Shown here: positions 46,124 to 57,457 of the stretch, one piece after another
Position numbering within the stretch: the first letter of the stretch is position 1
Layout: each line of letters starts with the position of its first letter
Source: Arenibacter sp. 6A1
GTDB taxonomy: Bacteria; Bacteroidota; Bacteroidia; Flavobacteriales; Flavobacteriaceae
DNA: 64,000 nt
NCBI RefSeq assembly: GCF_012272855.1
Contig: NZ_JAAXCQ010000002.1
Span: 62,001 to 126,000, forward strand
Direction: 5' to 3'
Program-made: the position numbers and the translations under genes
The notes under the pieces: model-generated
Told to the model about the DNA's origin: nothing
The model's database searches: none
Seen by the model: only the letters and a program-made list of their open reading frames with translations

Positions 46124-47338
46124 CTATAGGGAAACATTTGGTTGGGTCAGCAACACTTCTCTTAGCCCTATTTCTAACCCATGGAGTTCCGCCATCCCTT
46201 TTGCCCTTCCAAGGAGAGAATAGCCAGGGTAAAATTGATCGTTTCTCTTTTTATCATCCAGCAAAAGATGTCCATGATCTGGTCGTATGGGAATAGCTAC
46301 CCCCCCTAATCCATTTTCATGTCTTCGAACTTGCTCCTTAATAATTTGGAGCATTACCCTTCCCATAGGAATAGAGCCCTCCAAATGTGCGGCTTCATAA
46401 AAGCGGCCCTCTTTTTCCCGAGTAATATTTCTGAGATGAATAAAATGGATATGCTTTCCAAAATCTTGTACAATTTTAGGCAGATCATTGCTCGCTATGG
46501 CTCCTAAGGAACCCGAACAAAAGGTTAACCCGTTACAAGGTGATGGATAAGAATTTAAAATAAACAGAAGATCCTCATAGGTTGAAGCAATGCGAGGAAT
46601 ACCGAAAACAGAAAAAGGTGGGTCATCTGGATGTATCGCCATTTTGACCCCTAATTTTTCCGCTTCCGGGATAACGGCCCTTAAAAAGTAAGCAAGATTT
46701 TCCTTGAGTTGTTCCCGCCCGATTTGGCTTACCTCCTCCAAGGTACTTTTAAAAACCTCCATGGATATAGGTTCTTTAGACCCTGGCATCCCGGCCAAAA
46801 TAGTATTTTCCAAGGCAAGACGCCCCTTTGCATCCAAACCATTAAAATACACTTCGGCATTTTTAATAATTCGCGCATCATAAACCTCCTTTGCATTGTC
46901 CCTTTTTAATATAAAAAGGTCAAAGGCCGCAATGGCCAAAGGATCGTACAATAAGCTTATAGCTCCGGTGGGCAATTGATAATTAAGGTCTGTTCTGGTC
47001 CAATCTATGAGTTGCATAAAATTATAACAGACGGTGTAGATTTTGTTCTCAGCTAAATTTTTAAGGGTTTCAATGTAATTTTGAATATAGGCGTCCCTTT
47101 CTGGAAGCCCATATTTTATAGCCTTATGAATGTTAACGCTTTCTACTACCTCCCACTGAATATCATGGGATTCAATTTCAGCTTTTAAAGCGGCAATGGT
47201 TTCTGAGGGCCACACTTCCCCAGTAGGTACTTGGTGGCAAGCGGTTACAATCCCATTAATTCCTAACTCTTTGATATTTTGTAAGGACACTCCAAAAGAT
47301 GGACCAAACCAACGGAATGTTTTCTTTAAAAACTCCAT
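46124..47338 (-). CDS. uxuA: D-mannonate dehydratase
   Basis: Dehydrates D-mannonate to 2-keto-3-deoxygluconate in the glucuronate branch of uronate degradation. The 404-residue TIM-barrel protein shows the family metal site segments (M-A-I-H-P-D-D-P-P, F-C-S-G-S-L-G, H-F-I-H-L-R-N, R-P-D-H-G-H) that bind Mn/Fe. It begins 3 bp after the SDR gene. KdgK and KDPG aldolase, needed next, are not in the window. Confidence 0.95.
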   Translation of the reverse strand: MEFLKKTFRWFGPSFGVSLQNIKELGINGIVTACHQVPTGEVWPSETIAALKAEIESHDIQWEVVESVNIHKAIKYGLPERDAYIQNYIETLKNLAENKIYTVCYNFMQLIDWTRTDLNYQLPTGAISLLYDPLAIAAFDLFILKRDNAKEVYDARIIKNAEVYFNGLDAKGRLALENTILAGMPGSKEPISMEVFKSTLEEVSQIGREQLKENLAYFLRAVIPEAEKLGVKMAIHPDDPPFSVFGIPRIASTYEDLLFILNSYPSPCNGLTFCSGSLGAIASNDLPKIVQDFGKHIHFIHLRNITREKEGRFYEAAHLEGSIPMGRVMLQIIKEQVRRHENGLGGVAIPIRPDHGHLLLDDKKRNDQFYPGYSLLGRAKGMAELHGLEIGLREVLLTQPNVSL

Positions 47339-47341
47339 TCT

Positions 47342-48160
47342 CTAAACTCCTGAAAAAGAACTAAAACCACCATCTACCTCATACACACTTCCGGTTACAA
47401 AAGAAGCGGCATCGCTAAGCAAATAATGAACCATCCCATTCAGTTCAGAGGTATCCCCGAAGCGATCCATTGGGGTATTTGCAATAATTTTTTCACCTCT
47501 ATTGGTATAAGACCCATCCTCGTTGGTCAACAATTTTCTATTTTGATTCCCTATAAAAAATCCAGGCGCAATTGCATTGACTCTTAATTTATCGCTGAAT
47601 TTGGAGGCCAATTCATTGGCCATCCATTTGGTAAAAATATCAACCCCGGCTTTTGCCATGGAATACCCCAGGACCCTAGAAATAGTTTGCTTAGCAGCCA
47701 TGGAAGATATATTTACAATGCTTCCGTACCCTTGATCTGCCATTATCTCGCTCAATACAATAGTAGGGATAACGGTCCCCATCAAATTTATGTCCAATAC
47801 TTTTTGGGTATCTTCGAGTTTAATATCATAAATCGTCTGCTCCGGAGTTAGGGTAGCCCCAGGGATATTGCCCCCGGCCAAATTCACCAGTCCATCTAAT
47901 TTTCCAAACTTGGTCATTATGGTTTCTTTCAGCGATTTTAATTCCGACTCGTTCAGTACATCGACCACAAAGAAGTGGGCGCTATCGGAACGAAGATCAT
48001 TTAACTCTTGGCATTTGGCCTTCAATTTATCTTGGGACCTACCCAATAATAGTACCGTGGCGCCATTATCGACCAAATAGGTTGCGATAGAACCTCCCAA
48101 GGATCCCGTACCGCCAGACAAAACGTAAATTTTATTAACTATAGAAAAAAGTGAATTCAT
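47342..48160 (-). CDS. SDR-family oxidoreductase, probable fructuronate reductase (UxuB-type function)
   Basis: A 272-residue short-chain dehydrogenase: T-G-S-L-G-G cofactor loop (about 18-23), N-L-A-G-G strand, catalytic Ser in N-I-S-S-M and Tyr-x-x-x-Lys in Y-S-M-A-K. It precedes uxuA by 3 bp, so it most likely reduces D-fructuronate to D-mannonate. This replaces the long-chain UxuB of E. coli, which is absent here; SDR forms with this role are known in other bacteria. Other sugar-acid substrates cannot be excluded. Confidence 0.82.
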   Translation of the reverse strand: MNSLFSIVNKIYVLSGGTGSLGGSIATYLVDNGATVLLLGRSQDKLKAKCQELNDLRSDSAHFFVVDVLNESELKSLKETIMTKFGKLDGLVNLAGGNIPGATLTPEQTIYDIKLEDTQKVLDINLMGTVIPTIVLSEIMADQGYGSIVNISSMAAKQTISRVLGYSMAKAGVDIFTKWMANELASKFSDKLRVNAIAPGFFIGNQNRKLLTNEDGSYTNRGEKIIANTPMDRFGDTSELNGMVHYLLSDAASFVTGSVYEVDGGFSSFSGV

Positions 48161-48278
48161 TTATATAAATTATAACTAATTGTTTTTAAAATATTAAGGT
48201 AAAACATATGATTAAGTAAACCGTGAGTTTCTCAAATATTTTACTAATTGTGATATTCTATCGTATAAGGCTGCCCGT

Positions 48279-49667
48279 TTACTTACTTCCTTCTGCTTTA
48301 GCCATTTTATACCCTTCTATAGTGGTATAATATTTAGTGAGCATATTAGGCACCTCCCAACTTGGCAATTCCCCTGCTTCTAAATACCGTAAATAGTTTT
48401 CAGTGACTTGGGCAAAATGAGCCTCGTGTCCTATTTTATAAGCTTCAGGAATATTTATTTTCCAAGTATTCTCACCAATTTGTTCGGCTGTTGTCCCTGG
48501 AAAAACCTCAGCCACTTCTTTCTTCAAGGCTTTTGACAAGGCTTGTTTCAAATCCGTATGGTTCTTAGATCTTATATAGAGTACAGGTTTATAATTCTCT
48601 GCTTCTCCCTGCTTTATGATTAAGTCGCTTTTAGATCCCCTCATAATACTATAGTGAGTATCGCCAGTACCTTCGAGCGCCTGATAATTCCATATCACGG
48701 AAACCTTAGCATACTTTCCTTTAATCTTATACAGCATCTCTCCATTACAATAGACATTAAGTCCATTCTCCTTCACGTCTTTTTGAAGAAAATCCGGGAA
48801 TTCCGATTTTTTGGTAACATCAGTAAATTGCTCCAGGTTCAGAACGGTAGGCCAACGTTTGGCACTAAGCATTTCTATATCGGAAGGATGCACGACTTGT
48901 TCGGGAAAAAGTTCCCATTGCACCAAATCTACTAAGTGGGTGGTTACGTCTACAATTCCTTCCCCTTCCTCATTGACATCGAAAAACCAATCTGGTCTCA
49001 CCAAAGGTTTTCCAGAGACCTGCTTAAAGAAGTGATGCACACTTTCCTTGCTGATTGCGGGCTCTTCTGGAGTACCTTCCAATAGTTCCCCAAATACTTG
49101 TGGCAAGGAAGAAAACTTTTTCTGCATGGCAGTAGTCGCTTCAAAACGCTCGGTCATAATATCATAGATAACAACCCCCTTTTCCTCCGCAATTTTAAAA
49201 GCCTCCACCAATTTTTGGTAGCCTTCCGGATTTATTACCAATGGCTTATCGGCATAAACATTGAGTCCGGCTTTTACAGCTTCCAAAATATAATCTATTT
49301 TCTTAGAGTTCTTTCCGGCCACAACCATGACGTTCCCTGGTTTCTGGGCTACCATCTTCTCCAAATAATCTGCACCCAAATATTTTTCAACCTTCCAAGC
49401 CGTCGGTTTTTCTTCCCTCGTATTGTATGATTCTATTTTTTCCAAAAAATCGGCTACTTCTGGTCCATCTGGAGCAAATACATAGATGGTAGAATCTACC
49501 TGATCGTACATGGTCTTTTGAACTAAGGCTGCATGAAAATGCCCAGGGTCCAAGGTCATTAATTTGACCTTGGAGGAGTCTTCTTTAGGCGCCTTCTTGT
49601 TTTTTTCAGGCCCTTCGGCACAGGCAAAACATAAGGAAACCAATAGTACTGCTGTTATTTTTCTCAT
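48279..49667 (-). CDS. Exported Gfo/Idh/MocA-like lipoprotein with altered cofactor loop
   Basis: From the ATG at 49667 (462 residues) a signal peptide ends in C-F-A-C, giving a lipoprotein. The body matches Gfo/Idh/MocA-type oxidoreductases with the PF16490-like C-terminal domain. The usual G-x-G-x-x-G/A dinucleotide loop reads L-D-P-G-H-F-H-A-A, so NAD(P) binding is doubtful; D-K-P, corresponding to the family E-K-P, remains. A Sec-exported lipoprotein would also lack cytoplasmic NAD. It may act on an oxidised sugar without redox change, or be a lyase or isomerase. It is 18 bp after the next upstream Gfo/Idh/MocA gene. Confidence 0.75.
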   Translation of the reverse strand: MRKITAVLLVSLCFACAEGPEKNKKAPKEDSSKVKLMTLDPGHFHAALVQKTMYDQVDSTIYVFAPDGPEVADFLEKIESYNTREEKPTAWKVEKYLGADYLEKMVAQKPGNVMVVAGKNSKKIDYILEAVKAGLNVYADKPLVINPEGYQKLVEAFKIAEEKGVVIYDIMTERFEATTAMQKKFSSLPQVFGELLEGTPEEPAISKESVHHFFKQVSGKPLVRPDWFFDVNEEGEGIVDVTTHLVDLVQWELFPEQVVHPSDIEMLSAKRWPTVLNLEQFTDVTKKSEFPDFLQKDVKENGLNVYCNGEMLYKIKGKYAKVSVIWNYQALEGTGDTHYSIMRGSKSDLIIKQGEAENYKPVLYIRSKNHTDLKQALSKALKKEVAEVFPGTTAEQIGENTWKINIPEAYKIGHEAHFAQVTENYLRYLEAGELPSWEVPNMLTKYYTTIEGYKMAKAEGSK

Positions 49668-49691
49668 CACCAATTAACGGTTTATAATCGA

Positions 49692-51068
49692 TTAGACATT
49701 TACATAATTGGTTCCGTAAGGAGCGCGTTGCTCTCTACTCAACAAGGCGTTTGCCTCCTCGTCGTTCACAAACATTTCCTTTTCATTATCCCATTCCAAT
49801 TTCCTATCGAATTGCATGGCAATGTCACTAATCAAACAAGTTACACAAGCCTTATGTCCTTTTTCTATGGGTGAAATAGGTTCTTTTCGAGTCTTGATAC
49901 AATCTAACCAATTTCCGTGCTGATCGTCTATCTTGTATAAATGTGTCTCATTCGCTCCTATTACCGATTCCAATATCTTAGGATCGGAGGCATTTAAAGC
50001 TTGACTACTTTTCTCTTTATCTACCGGATCTGAGGCTGAAGCCGTATAAGCACCTCGGGAAACGAAAATCCAACCATCTTCCCCAATATATTTAATCCCA
50101 TTAGTATATCCTCCACTGGTATAAACAGTTATGCCTTTTTCATATTCGTGTTTCACAAAGAAATCTCCATGCACGTTCCACAATCCGGACTTAGGAAACT
50201 CTGCCAACGCTTCAACGGAGATCGGTCCTGTATGTTCCGTATCCATTCCCCAAGCAGCTGAATCGTAATGGTGTTGTCCCCATCCAGTAATCATACCAGC
50301 GCCATAGCTTCTAGAACGTAGCCATCCCGGTCTGCCATATCCTTTTTGTGGGTGTACGCCAATCTCGGTATACGGTACTTCTGGTGTTGACCCCAACCAC
50401 ATATCAAAATTCAAATTACTAGGTACCGGCATGGGTGTTGCTTCCGGACCTGCAGGATCTCCCGGCAGCCCGATTTTTACTGTGTGCAATTTCCCTATAC
50501 GACCGTTTCTTACCAATTCCGCCGCGATTCTAAATTGAGGCATGGCCCTTTGCTGCGTCCCTACCTGCAAAATGGCTCCCGTTTTTTGGATCGCTGCGCG
50601 CAACTGTTGTCCCTCTCTTACGGTGAGCGATGTAGGTTTTTGTAGATAGATGTCCTTTCCTGCCAAAGCCGCCTCCATAGCTGGCTGGGAATGCCAGTGG
50701 TCTGGGGTGCTGATCATTACGGCATCTATGTCTTTGTTCAATAACATTTCGCGGTAATCATCGTACACCTTGGTGTTCATGTATTTATCTTTCCCCGTCT
50801 TTTCTTTGTAATATTTATCTACTAATATTTTTGCATCGGCCGCTCGGTTAGAATCCAAATCGCAAACTCCAACAACGCGGGCCTGATCAAAGCGAATGGT
50901 ATCCCGAATATCGTGATCGCGGGCAATTCGTCCACAACCAATTTGTCCTATATTAATTTTATTGCTCGGCGCATTTTTTCCAAATACACTTGCGGGAACA
51001 ATGGTAGGGAAACCAACCACAGCGGCCGTGGTTAACAGGGAGTTATTAATAAATTTTCTTCTTTGCAT
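49692..51068 (-). CDS. Tat-exported Gfo/Idh/MocA-family oxidoreductase
   Basis: A 458-residue protein with a twin-arginine-like leader (R-R-K-F-I-N-N-S followed by a hydrophobic run), then a Rossmann domain with intact I-G-C-G-R-I-A loop, and the family E-K-P motif as Q-K-P. Tat export lets such enzymes leave the cell folded with NAD(P) bound, as glucose-fructose oxidoreductase of Zymomonas does. It likely oxidises or epimerises a sugar residue in the periplasm. It is 61 bp after the DUF6807 gene in the uronate operon. Substrate unknown. Confidence 0.82.
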   Translation of the reverse strand: MQRRKFINNSLLTTAAVVGFPTIVPASVFGKNAPSNKINIGQIGCGRIARDHDIRDTIRFDQARVVGVCDLDSNRAADAKILVDKYYKEKTGKDKYMNTKVYDDYREMLLNKDIDAVMISTPDHWHSQPAMEAALAGKDIYLQKPTSLTVREGQQLRAAIQKTGAILQVGTQQRAMPQFRIAAELVRNGRIGKLHTVKIGLPGDPAGPEATPMPVPSNLNFDMWLGSTPEVPYTEIGVHPQKGYGRPGWLRSRSYGAGMITGWGQHHYDSAAWGMDTEHTGPISVEALAEFPKSGLWNVHGDFFVKHEYEKGITVYTSGGYTNGIKYIGEDGWIFVSRGAYTASASDPVDKEKSSQALNASDPKILESVIGANETHLYKIDDQHGNWLDCIKTRKEPISPIEKGHKACVTCLISDIAMQFDRKLEWDNEKEMFVNDEEANALLSREQRAPYGTNYVNV

Positions 51069-51129
51069 CTTTCTATTTTTTATGTTGTTAATTTGTTAGG
51101 ATGCCTATCCAAGGGACACGCGCTATCAT

Positions 51130-52356
51130 TCATTCTATTATTATTTCTGGAGTCTCGGCAAAGTGTTGCCAATAAGATTCGGCTTCTTCAACGCTGAGCT
51201 TATCCTCAAAAACTACCATTCTATAACTTAACCGATACGCTTTAGAGGGTTCTATTTTCCACTCCTGGTGACGGATCGGACAAAATTCAAAAAACATATC
51301 TCCCCTTCCCTCATTACCATCAATAGGCCAAACACGCATTGGCTCGGGATGGGACTTATTTTCGGGCTTGCTTAGAAACAAAACACCATTCGTTCCCTTA
51401 CCATCGGCTGATTCTCCACGTACCATGCACCATCGAGCATTGCTACCATCTGCCGTGAGACGATCCTTGCCCTCGGAGGTAAGCACCGAAGAATTATCCT
51501 TATCCCAACGTTCGGTGAAGCGCATACCAAGTCCTCCTCCATAACGATAGGCCTCAAAGAGAACACCATTATCCAAGGGAGAACTAAAGCTAGTGGTATA
51601 ATCTACCATATATCTATCGGCGCGCCCCAAATCCCAGACCTTAACTTCCAAATCTTCGTTCAGGGCTATTCGCTTATCCTGAGCAGCTTTTAAGTTAATA
51701 TGTTTTTGCCGGACACTAAACCCGCCATACGTCTTTCCTGAACTCACCCAATTAAAATCGTCAAAAAGAACGGTGCCTTGTCCTTTAACAAGATTCCAAA
51801 AATCGACTCGCTCCCCATCGATCTGTACATGTGTCCACGGCCCCCAAATACCATAGTGATGGTAATGATCTGGTGGGTGTATGCGGCTAATCGTATCGCC
51901 ATAAGGGGAAAGTAGTGGATGGATATAACCTGATTTTTTATAAATGGAATCCACCCCTTTCGGAGGAAAGGTCATTTCATATCTGTACGTTAGTAGGGGT
52001 ATGGAATCTTTAACCAATTGAAGGTTGCCATTGTTCTTAAGCATTCCAATTTTTTCTAAACTTTGGATATGGTCCTCCTTTATTACCATTTCATACGTGC
52101 TCTTGTTATCGGCTGCATGGATAAACCAAAAGTTTTTTTGGTCATGATCAATTTGCAAGGGAAGCTGTTTACCATCATTTATTAGGACCAAATTATCAAG
52201 ATTTTCCATTTCTCCTAGCCCTAAAGCTTCAATATTCAAAGAAATTGGCCGAGAAACAGCAACACCATCATCCGTTGCAATTTTAAACTTATATGCTGCC
52301 TTCTCGTTGCACGACAAAAACACAACTATTATAAAACTCAATAATATATACTTCAT
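51130..52356 (-). CDS. DUF6807 (PmoA-like annotated) exported lipoprotein
   Basis: A 408-residue protein with a signal peptide ending in V-F-L-S-C (Cys16) and a beta-rich body. The conserved H-P-P-D-H-Y-H-H-Y-G-I-W-G-P-W motif marks the DUF6807 family, often called PmoA by annotation transfer though unrelated to particulate methane monooxygenase. The His cluster suggests a metal or sugar site. Such genes are frequent next to Gfo/Idh/MocA and ThuA genes in glycan loci. No activity is established that I know of. It lies between susD and the Tat-exported oxidoreductase. Confidence 0.78.
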   Translation of the reverse strand: MKYILLSFIIVVFLSCNEKAAYKFKIATDDGVAVSRPISLNIEALGLGEMENLDNLVLINDGKQLPLQIDHDQKNFWFIHAADNKSTYEMVIKEDHIQSLEKIGMLKNNGNLQLVKDSIPLLTYRYEMTFPPKGVDSIYKKSGYIHPLLSPYGDTISRIHPPDHYHHYGIWGPWTHVQIDGERVDFWNLVKGQGTVLFDDFNWVSSGKTYGGFSVRQKHINLKAAQDKRIALNEDLEVKVWDLGRADRYMVDYTTSFSSPLDNGVLFEAYRYGGGLGMRFTERWDKDNSSVLTSEGKDRLTADGSNARWCMVRGESADGKGTNGVLFLSKPENKSHPEPMRVWPIDGNEGRGDMFFEFCPIRHQEWKIEPSKAYRLSYRMVVFEDKLSVEEAESYWQHFAETPEIIIE

Positions 52357-52407
52357 TTAAACCGCTTGAATGATGGAATTTACAAAAAACTAATAATCTC
52401 TAATCAA

Positions 52408-54243
52408 CTAAAATTCTTCAGGAATGGTCGTTAAAGGCGGAACGTTGTTCTCGGCGCCTGGATATCCTTCGTTTTGATTGATGACCCCGCCTGTATTGGA
52501 ATCTATTGCTCCTTGAGGGATAGGCCATAAAACATGATATGGACTCATCGTATATTCATCACCATGGCGGGTAAAAACATTCTTGTTATAGAAATCGGTA
52601 GTTTCCATTATCCTATCGTAAAAGAAGTTATCCTGGCTAAAATTATCCATACTGTATACCTTACCGTTGTATGCAGCTTTCCCTGTTTTAGCAAAAAGAT
52701 AGGATATACGGTTCAATTCTGCTTTTCTAGGCTCCTCATAATAAAGCTCTCTTGCCCTTTCATCCAAAATAGTCGCTATAGTAACCTCGGCCACATCGGC
52801 TGCTCCTGCTCTATTTCTAACAATATTTAAATCGTCTGCCGCCAAGGCCGTCTGGCCTTTCCAAAAATAAGCCTCTGCCCTTAACAAATAAGTTTCGGCC
52901 AATCGAAACACATACCAATCAGAATGTCCCCCTTGCGGCTTTAGGCGATCCGGATCATCGATGGCAAATTTGTAATGGGGCCATCCATAATAGTTTCTAA
53001 TGGTATCGTTGCATAATATATTTACCCCATCATTGGAATATAACTGTAAGTTTTTACCATAGTAAGAATCGCCTTGCCCCACCAATGCCGGGTTGTTATA
53101 CACTATATCTTCCATGTTCACCCAGTTTCCAGGAGCATGTCGCAAATCGTTCTCATCTTTCCAAATATGTTTGGTACTATAGGAGGTTCCTCTACAGCGC
53201 CCTATTCCTCTTCCATATTTTTGAATCAACTTAAAAGGGTCGTCCGTGGGAGAATCAAAAGTCCCTCTATTGCCCTCTGGGGTATTAAACCCTGCCCACC
53301 AAAGTGGCACGGCATTCCTTTGTACGTTGGTACCACCATCGATGTTTCCTTCTATATCAATGCGATCTATGACCAATAGAATTGCTTCTGTATTTTGTGG
53401 CAGACTTTTATTTTCGGCTTGGTGCAAATCCCACACTACATTCTTGGTTGGGTCGTTGGCATCGACCCCAAACCTTTCTCTCATTAATTTATGAACACCG
53501 CCATTAATAACCGCGCTTGCTGAAGCTATGGCATCGTCAAATTCGCCAAGAGCCAAATTCACCTTGGTCAACAAATGGTTAACGGCGGCCACATTGACCT
53601 CGCCCTTATCCTTCACTGCGGGCACCCATTGGGCAGCAAATTCCAAATTCTTTTTAAGTTCGAGCAAAATACTTTCCCTTGAATTACTATAAAAATCTAA
53701 TTTCGGCTTTGTAGCCTCTCCAGGAATAAAGGGAACATCTCCGAAACATTGCGTAAGGTTGTAATATCTATAGGCCCTATGAAAATAGGCTGTCCCTAAA
53801 ATTTCATTTCTTACGGCTTCCGAGGGATAGGTAGCATCATCTATTCTTGTGATCACTGTATTAGCATATTTTATCCCCTTAAAGCCTTCGTACCAGTACC
53901 ATCCTATTCTATTAGTATTCGCACTGTTCAAATTCTTATCCGGTAGGATCATTAAATTAAGATCTTGAGCAGGACCGGACTTATCCGTCGTTCCTTCTAC
54001 GGCTACCTCCGAGAAAATATTTTGGGTAATTATAGGGGCACCATCCCCATACCATTCATATCTTAAGTTTCTAAGGTTGGTTATATTTGCCGCACGCATA
54101 CCGTCTTCATCGATAAATGTATTTTCAGGGGCATAAAAGGAAAGGGGGTTTGGTTCTAAAAAATCTTCGGAACAGCTAATTGCCCCCATTGCGGCTATCA
54201 CTCCCGCTAGTATAGATTTGGTTATATTGCTATGTATTTTCAT
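52408..54243 (-). CDS. SusD/RagB-family outer-membrane glycan-binding lipoprotein
   Basis: A 611-residue surface lipoprotein (lipobox ending at Cys24, G-A-I-S-C-S) with the SusD architecture: an N-terminal TPR-rich region (for example [16 protein letters not shown]) and a C-terminal SusD domain with the [13 protein letters not shown] segment. It closes over the SusC channel and captures glycan. It starts 26 bp after susC. The ligand is probably a uronate-containing oligosaccharide from context. Confidence 0.93.
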   Translation of the reverse strand: MKIHSNITKSILAGVIAAMGAISCSEDFLEPNPLSFYAPENTFIDEDGMRAANITNLRNLRYEWYGDGAPIITQNIFSEVAVEGTTDKSGPAQDLNLMILPDKNLNSANTNRIGWYWYEGFKGIKYANTVITRIDDATYPSEAVRNEILGTAYFHRAYRYYNLTQCFGDVPFIPGEATKPKLDFYSNSRESILLELKKNLEFAAQWVPAVKDKGEVNVAAVNHLLTKVNLALGEFDDAIASASAVINGGVHKLMRERFGVDANDPTKNVVWDLHQAENKSLPQNTEAILLVIDRIDIEGNIDGGTNVQRNAVPLWWAGFNTPEGNRGTFDSPTDDPFKLIQKYGRGIGRCRGTSYSTKHIWKDENDLRHAPGNWVNMEDIVYNNPALVGQGDSYYGKNLQLYSNDGVNILCNDTIRNYYGWPHYKFAIDDPDRLKPQGGHSDWYVFRLAETYLLRAEAYFWKGQTALAADDLNIVRNRAGAADVAEVTIATILDERARELYYEEPRKAELNRISYLFAKTGKAAYNGKVYSMDNFSQDNFFYDRIMETTDFYNKNVFTRHGDEYTMSPYHVLWPIPQGAIDSNTGGVINQNEGYPGAENNVPPLTTIPEEF

Positions 54244-54269
54244 GATTCCAATGTTTTTATGTAAGGCTT

Positions 54270-57200
54270 TTACAATGTAATATTTAGTCCAAGGGTAAAG
54301 GTTCTTGGTGTAGGGCCGCTATTTTCAGGGTCCCAAAAATCCCATTCCTTGGTCCACACGGCGGCGTTTTTAATATTTCCGGATAACCTAAGAGAAGAAA
54401 TCTGAAACTTTTCGGTAAGACGTTTTGGCAAGGTATATCCCAAAGAAATGTTTTGAAGTCTAATAAAGGATTTATCGACATAAACATTATAACTCGCTGA
54501 ACCATTGCTAGAGAATAATCGGGCTGCGTTATCGATTTGATTATCAACAGTCCAATACGGCAAGATATACGAACTTGTTCGATCTCCAAATCCTTGATTT
54601 TTTGCTTGGTTATAACTTCCTTCATGCCCCCAATACGAGTACATCATGAATGAAAAGTCCCAATTCTGGTAAACCTCAAATTGATTTCTTAAGGTCCATC
54701 TAAACCTAGGGGTAGAATACCCTAAAAATTGTTTATCTGCATTGGTATACAATTCGTCTCCATTGACATCGACAACCTTAAAATCACCAGGCTGCACGCC
54801 ATATTTTTTAGCCTCATCGGCCTCGTCCGTAGAATAGACCCCGTCTGTTTTTAAACCGTAATAACGGTCCGTAGATTGGCCTATGAACCAGCCGTTCGAG
54901 ATATCATCGGCCTCTCTTTGGCCAATGACGTTGCCCTCATCATCCAAAACATCTTGCAAATCACCATACAAATGCAATATTTTGTTTCTGTTAACTGAAA
55001 AATTAAAAGAAGAACTCCATTTAAAATTCTCGTTCGTTATATTTTTTGTGTTCAGCGAAAACTCAAAACCTTTATTTTCTACTTCTCCAAGATTGTCGAG
55101 AATACTGTTAAAACCGATAATATCTGGCAAGGACCTACTTACCAATAAATCTTTGGTTGTAGCCTTATAAAACTCTAACGAACCAGAGACCCTATTGTTT
55201 AGCAACCCAAAGTCTAGCCCTATATTATTGGCTTCTGTTCTTTCCCATTTTAAATTAGGGTTAGACATGGTGTTCACATATAACTGGGACACGATGTACA
55301 CACTGTTTGTGTTATCTACTAACTGGTATTTCCCCGTATTTAAATCGGAAAGAGCCGCGTATCTTCCTATATCCCTATTTCCATTTTCTCCCCAAGAATA
55401 CCTAAGTTTCAAAAAACTCAACCAACTTATATCTTGTAAAAAATCTTCTTTGGAAAGTGTCCAAGCCAGCGCCAACGAGGGAAAGGTAGCCCTAGGATTA
55501 TTGACTCCGAAAGCAGAATACCCATCTCGACGCACCGAAGAGGTTAACAAATATTTATCCTTGTAAGAATAATTGAGTCTTCCCATTAGAGCATCGCCAG
55601 TACTGTATTGATCGTTGCTTGAAATCACAGGTAAAATTCCTGCCCCCATATTATGGTATCCCAAATTATCATTAGGATCAAAACCTTTATTAGACATGGT
55701 ATTATCCCACGATTGATATTTTTCTGCATTGACTAAAAAAGTAAGGTCTATAGCATGATGTTCCTCGATAGTAGTGTTGTAAGTAAAAATATTATCGAGC
55801 TGCCATTCGTAGGATTTAGCATTTCTCCTACTAGCATCGCCTCCAAAAAACTGCCATTCTGGATGTTTACTCGATCTGTGGTTAAATACATCCAAAAAAG
55901 TATATCTATTGGTATAATTTACCTGGTAATTAATCCCAAAAGGCAATTTAACTTTTGCAAACAAATTGGCATTTAGGGTATTGTATTTTGTTTCACGATC
56001 GGTAAACGCTCGGCCAAGATATGGGTTTACCCCTCCTGCACCAGCGTCATCCTGCGGGCTCAGCCTAATAGTTACTCCATCGTCCTCGTAAAAAGAACCC
56101 CATGGCGAATTCGCGGTAAAGTTTTGATTGACCGGAACCGAACCTTCATCTCTCTCGGCAAACTGTGTATTTAAACCTACCGAGATAAAATCGTTCACCT
56201 TAGCTTCGAGGTTTAAGCGACTTCTAATGGTAGTAAACTTATCGCCAACTACTATCCCTTCATTGGTTGTGGAACCGATAGACCAATAATACTTTACAGC
56301 CTCAGAATTTCCCGAAAGACTAAGGTTATAATCTTGTCGAATGCCTGTCTGGAAGGTTTTATCATACCAGTCTATAGACTTCCCTTCGAGGTAATTTTGA
56401 ATTTCAACTGGCTGCAGATTTAACCTTCTCAACCAAACTTCTACCGGATCACCTGTTGAACCGTCATATGCCAACCAATCCTCCACGGATACTCCTGACA
56501 GATTCCTTGGATCTGAATATTCTTCGGGAGAGAAATTAACATTTGTACTTTTTGCCACATCTTTTCTCCAGTTTATATAACCATCTGGCCCATAAACAGG
56601 TTGATCTTTACTCAGTGAGGTAAACCCTATATTAGAACTGATATTGATCGTCGGTTTACCCCCGCTTCCCTTTTTTGTAGTAATGGTGATGACTCCGTTC
56701 GCAGCTCGGGCTCCAAAGACTGCAGCAGAACTGGCATCTTTCAGAACACTCACAGATTCTATGTCCATAGGATTGATATCGGCTATATCCCCATTGTAAA
56801 TAGTTCCGTCCAAAACTATCAAAGGACTTGACCCTGCTGTTAAGGTTGTATTTCCTCTAACCTGAAACCCGCTGACCCCTTTAGCCGAGGTGCTAAAACC
56901 GACGGATAACCCAGCGATATTCCCTCTGAGCAAATCGGAAACGTCATTAGGTTTTTCAATTTCTAAATTCTTTGTAGAGATCTGGCTCACAGCACCTGTT
57001 AAATCGGACTTTTTAGTGGTACCATAGCCCACGACCACCACTTCATCTAGGGCTGCCGTTGAAGTTTGCATGATAACATTGACCGTAGTCCTTCCATTGA
57101 GTGAAACTTGTTGCTCCTGAAATCCGATAAAAGTGACCAACAATTCAATATTTGAATTGGCAACGGATATACTGAATTTTCCATCAAAATCGGCTACAGT

Positions 57201-57380
57201 ACCATTGAGGGTGCCTTTTTCTATTACCGAAGCTCCCGGTAAAGGAATCCCCTCTTCATCTACTACGGTACCCGAGACCATAGCATTGTTCTGGCCATGG
57301 ATGGCAGTGGAAAGAAACAAGCACCACAGCACGAAAAGAAAAGCCCTTGAGCTGTTGTTTTTGTTAATTGAATTTTTCAT
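54270..57380 (-). CDS. SusC/RagA-family TonB-dependent outer-membrane transporter
   Basis: A 1036-residue importer. After a signal peptide comes a carboxypeptidase-regulatory-like domain ([16 protein letters not shown]), a plug with the SusC signature S-D-L-T-G-A-V-S and [13 protein letters not shown], and a 22-strand barrel ending in the expected aromatic-rich strand (T-L-G-L-N-I-T-L). It is the first gene of the long minus-strand operon. The promoter at 57458-57465 carries a LacI-type operator, so the divergent LacI protein probably controls the whole operon. Confidence 0.95.
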   Translation of the reverse strand: MKNSINKNNSSRAFLFVLWCLFLSTAIHGQNNAMVSGTVVDEEGIPLPGASVIEKGTLNGTVADFDGKFSISVANSNIELLVTFIGFQEQQVSLNGRTTVNVIMQTSTAALDEVVVVGYGTTKKSDLTGAVSQISTKNLEIEKPNDVSDLLRGNIAGLSVGFSTSAKGVSGFQVRGNTTLTAGSSPLIVLDGTIYNGDIADINPMDIESVSVLKDASSAAVFGARAANGVITITTKKGSGGKPTINISSNIGFTSLSKDQPVYGPDGYINWRKDVAKSTNVNFSPEEYSDPRNLSGVSVEDWLAYDGSTGDPVEVWLRRLNLQPVEIQNYLEGKSIDWYDKTFQTGIRQDYNLSLSGNSEAVKYYWSIGSTTNEGIVVGDKFTTIRSRLNLEAKVNDFISVGLNTQFAERDEGSVPVNQNFTANSPWGSFYEDDGVTIRLSPQDDAGAGGVNPYLGRAFTDRETKYNTLNANLFAKVKLPFGINYQVNYTNRYTFLDVFNHRSSKHPEWQFFGGDASRRNAKSYEWQLDNIFTYNTTIEEHHAIDLTFLVNAEKYQSWDNTMSNKGFDPNDNLGYHNMGAGILPVISSNDQYSTGDALMGRLNYSYKDKYLLTSSVRRDGYSAFGVNNPRATFPSLALAWTLSKEDFLQDISWLSFLKLRYSWGENGNRDIGRYAALSDLNTGKYQLVDNTNSVYIVSQLYVNTMSNPNLKWERTEANNIGLDFGLLNNRVSGSLEFYKATTKDLLVSRSLPDIIGFNSILDNLGEVENKGFEFSLNTKNITNENFKWSSSFNFSVNRNKILHLYGDLQDVLDDEGNVIGQREADDISNGWFIGQSTDRYYGLKTDGVYSTDEADEAKKYGVQPGDFKVVDVNGDELYTNADKQFLGYSTPRFRWTLRNQFEVYQNWDFSFMMYSYWGHEGSYNQAKNQGFGDRTSSYILPYWTVDNQIDNAARLFSSNGSASYNVYVDKSFIRLQNISLGYTLPKRLTEKFQISSLRLSGNIKNAAVWTKEWDFWDPENSGPTPRTFTLGLNITL

Positions 57381-57457
57381 ACATCATGATTTAAAGTTTG
57401 GTTGGTTTTGGTTATTTATTCCTTATAGAGATCTACCCCCTAAGCTTTTGGTCTTCA

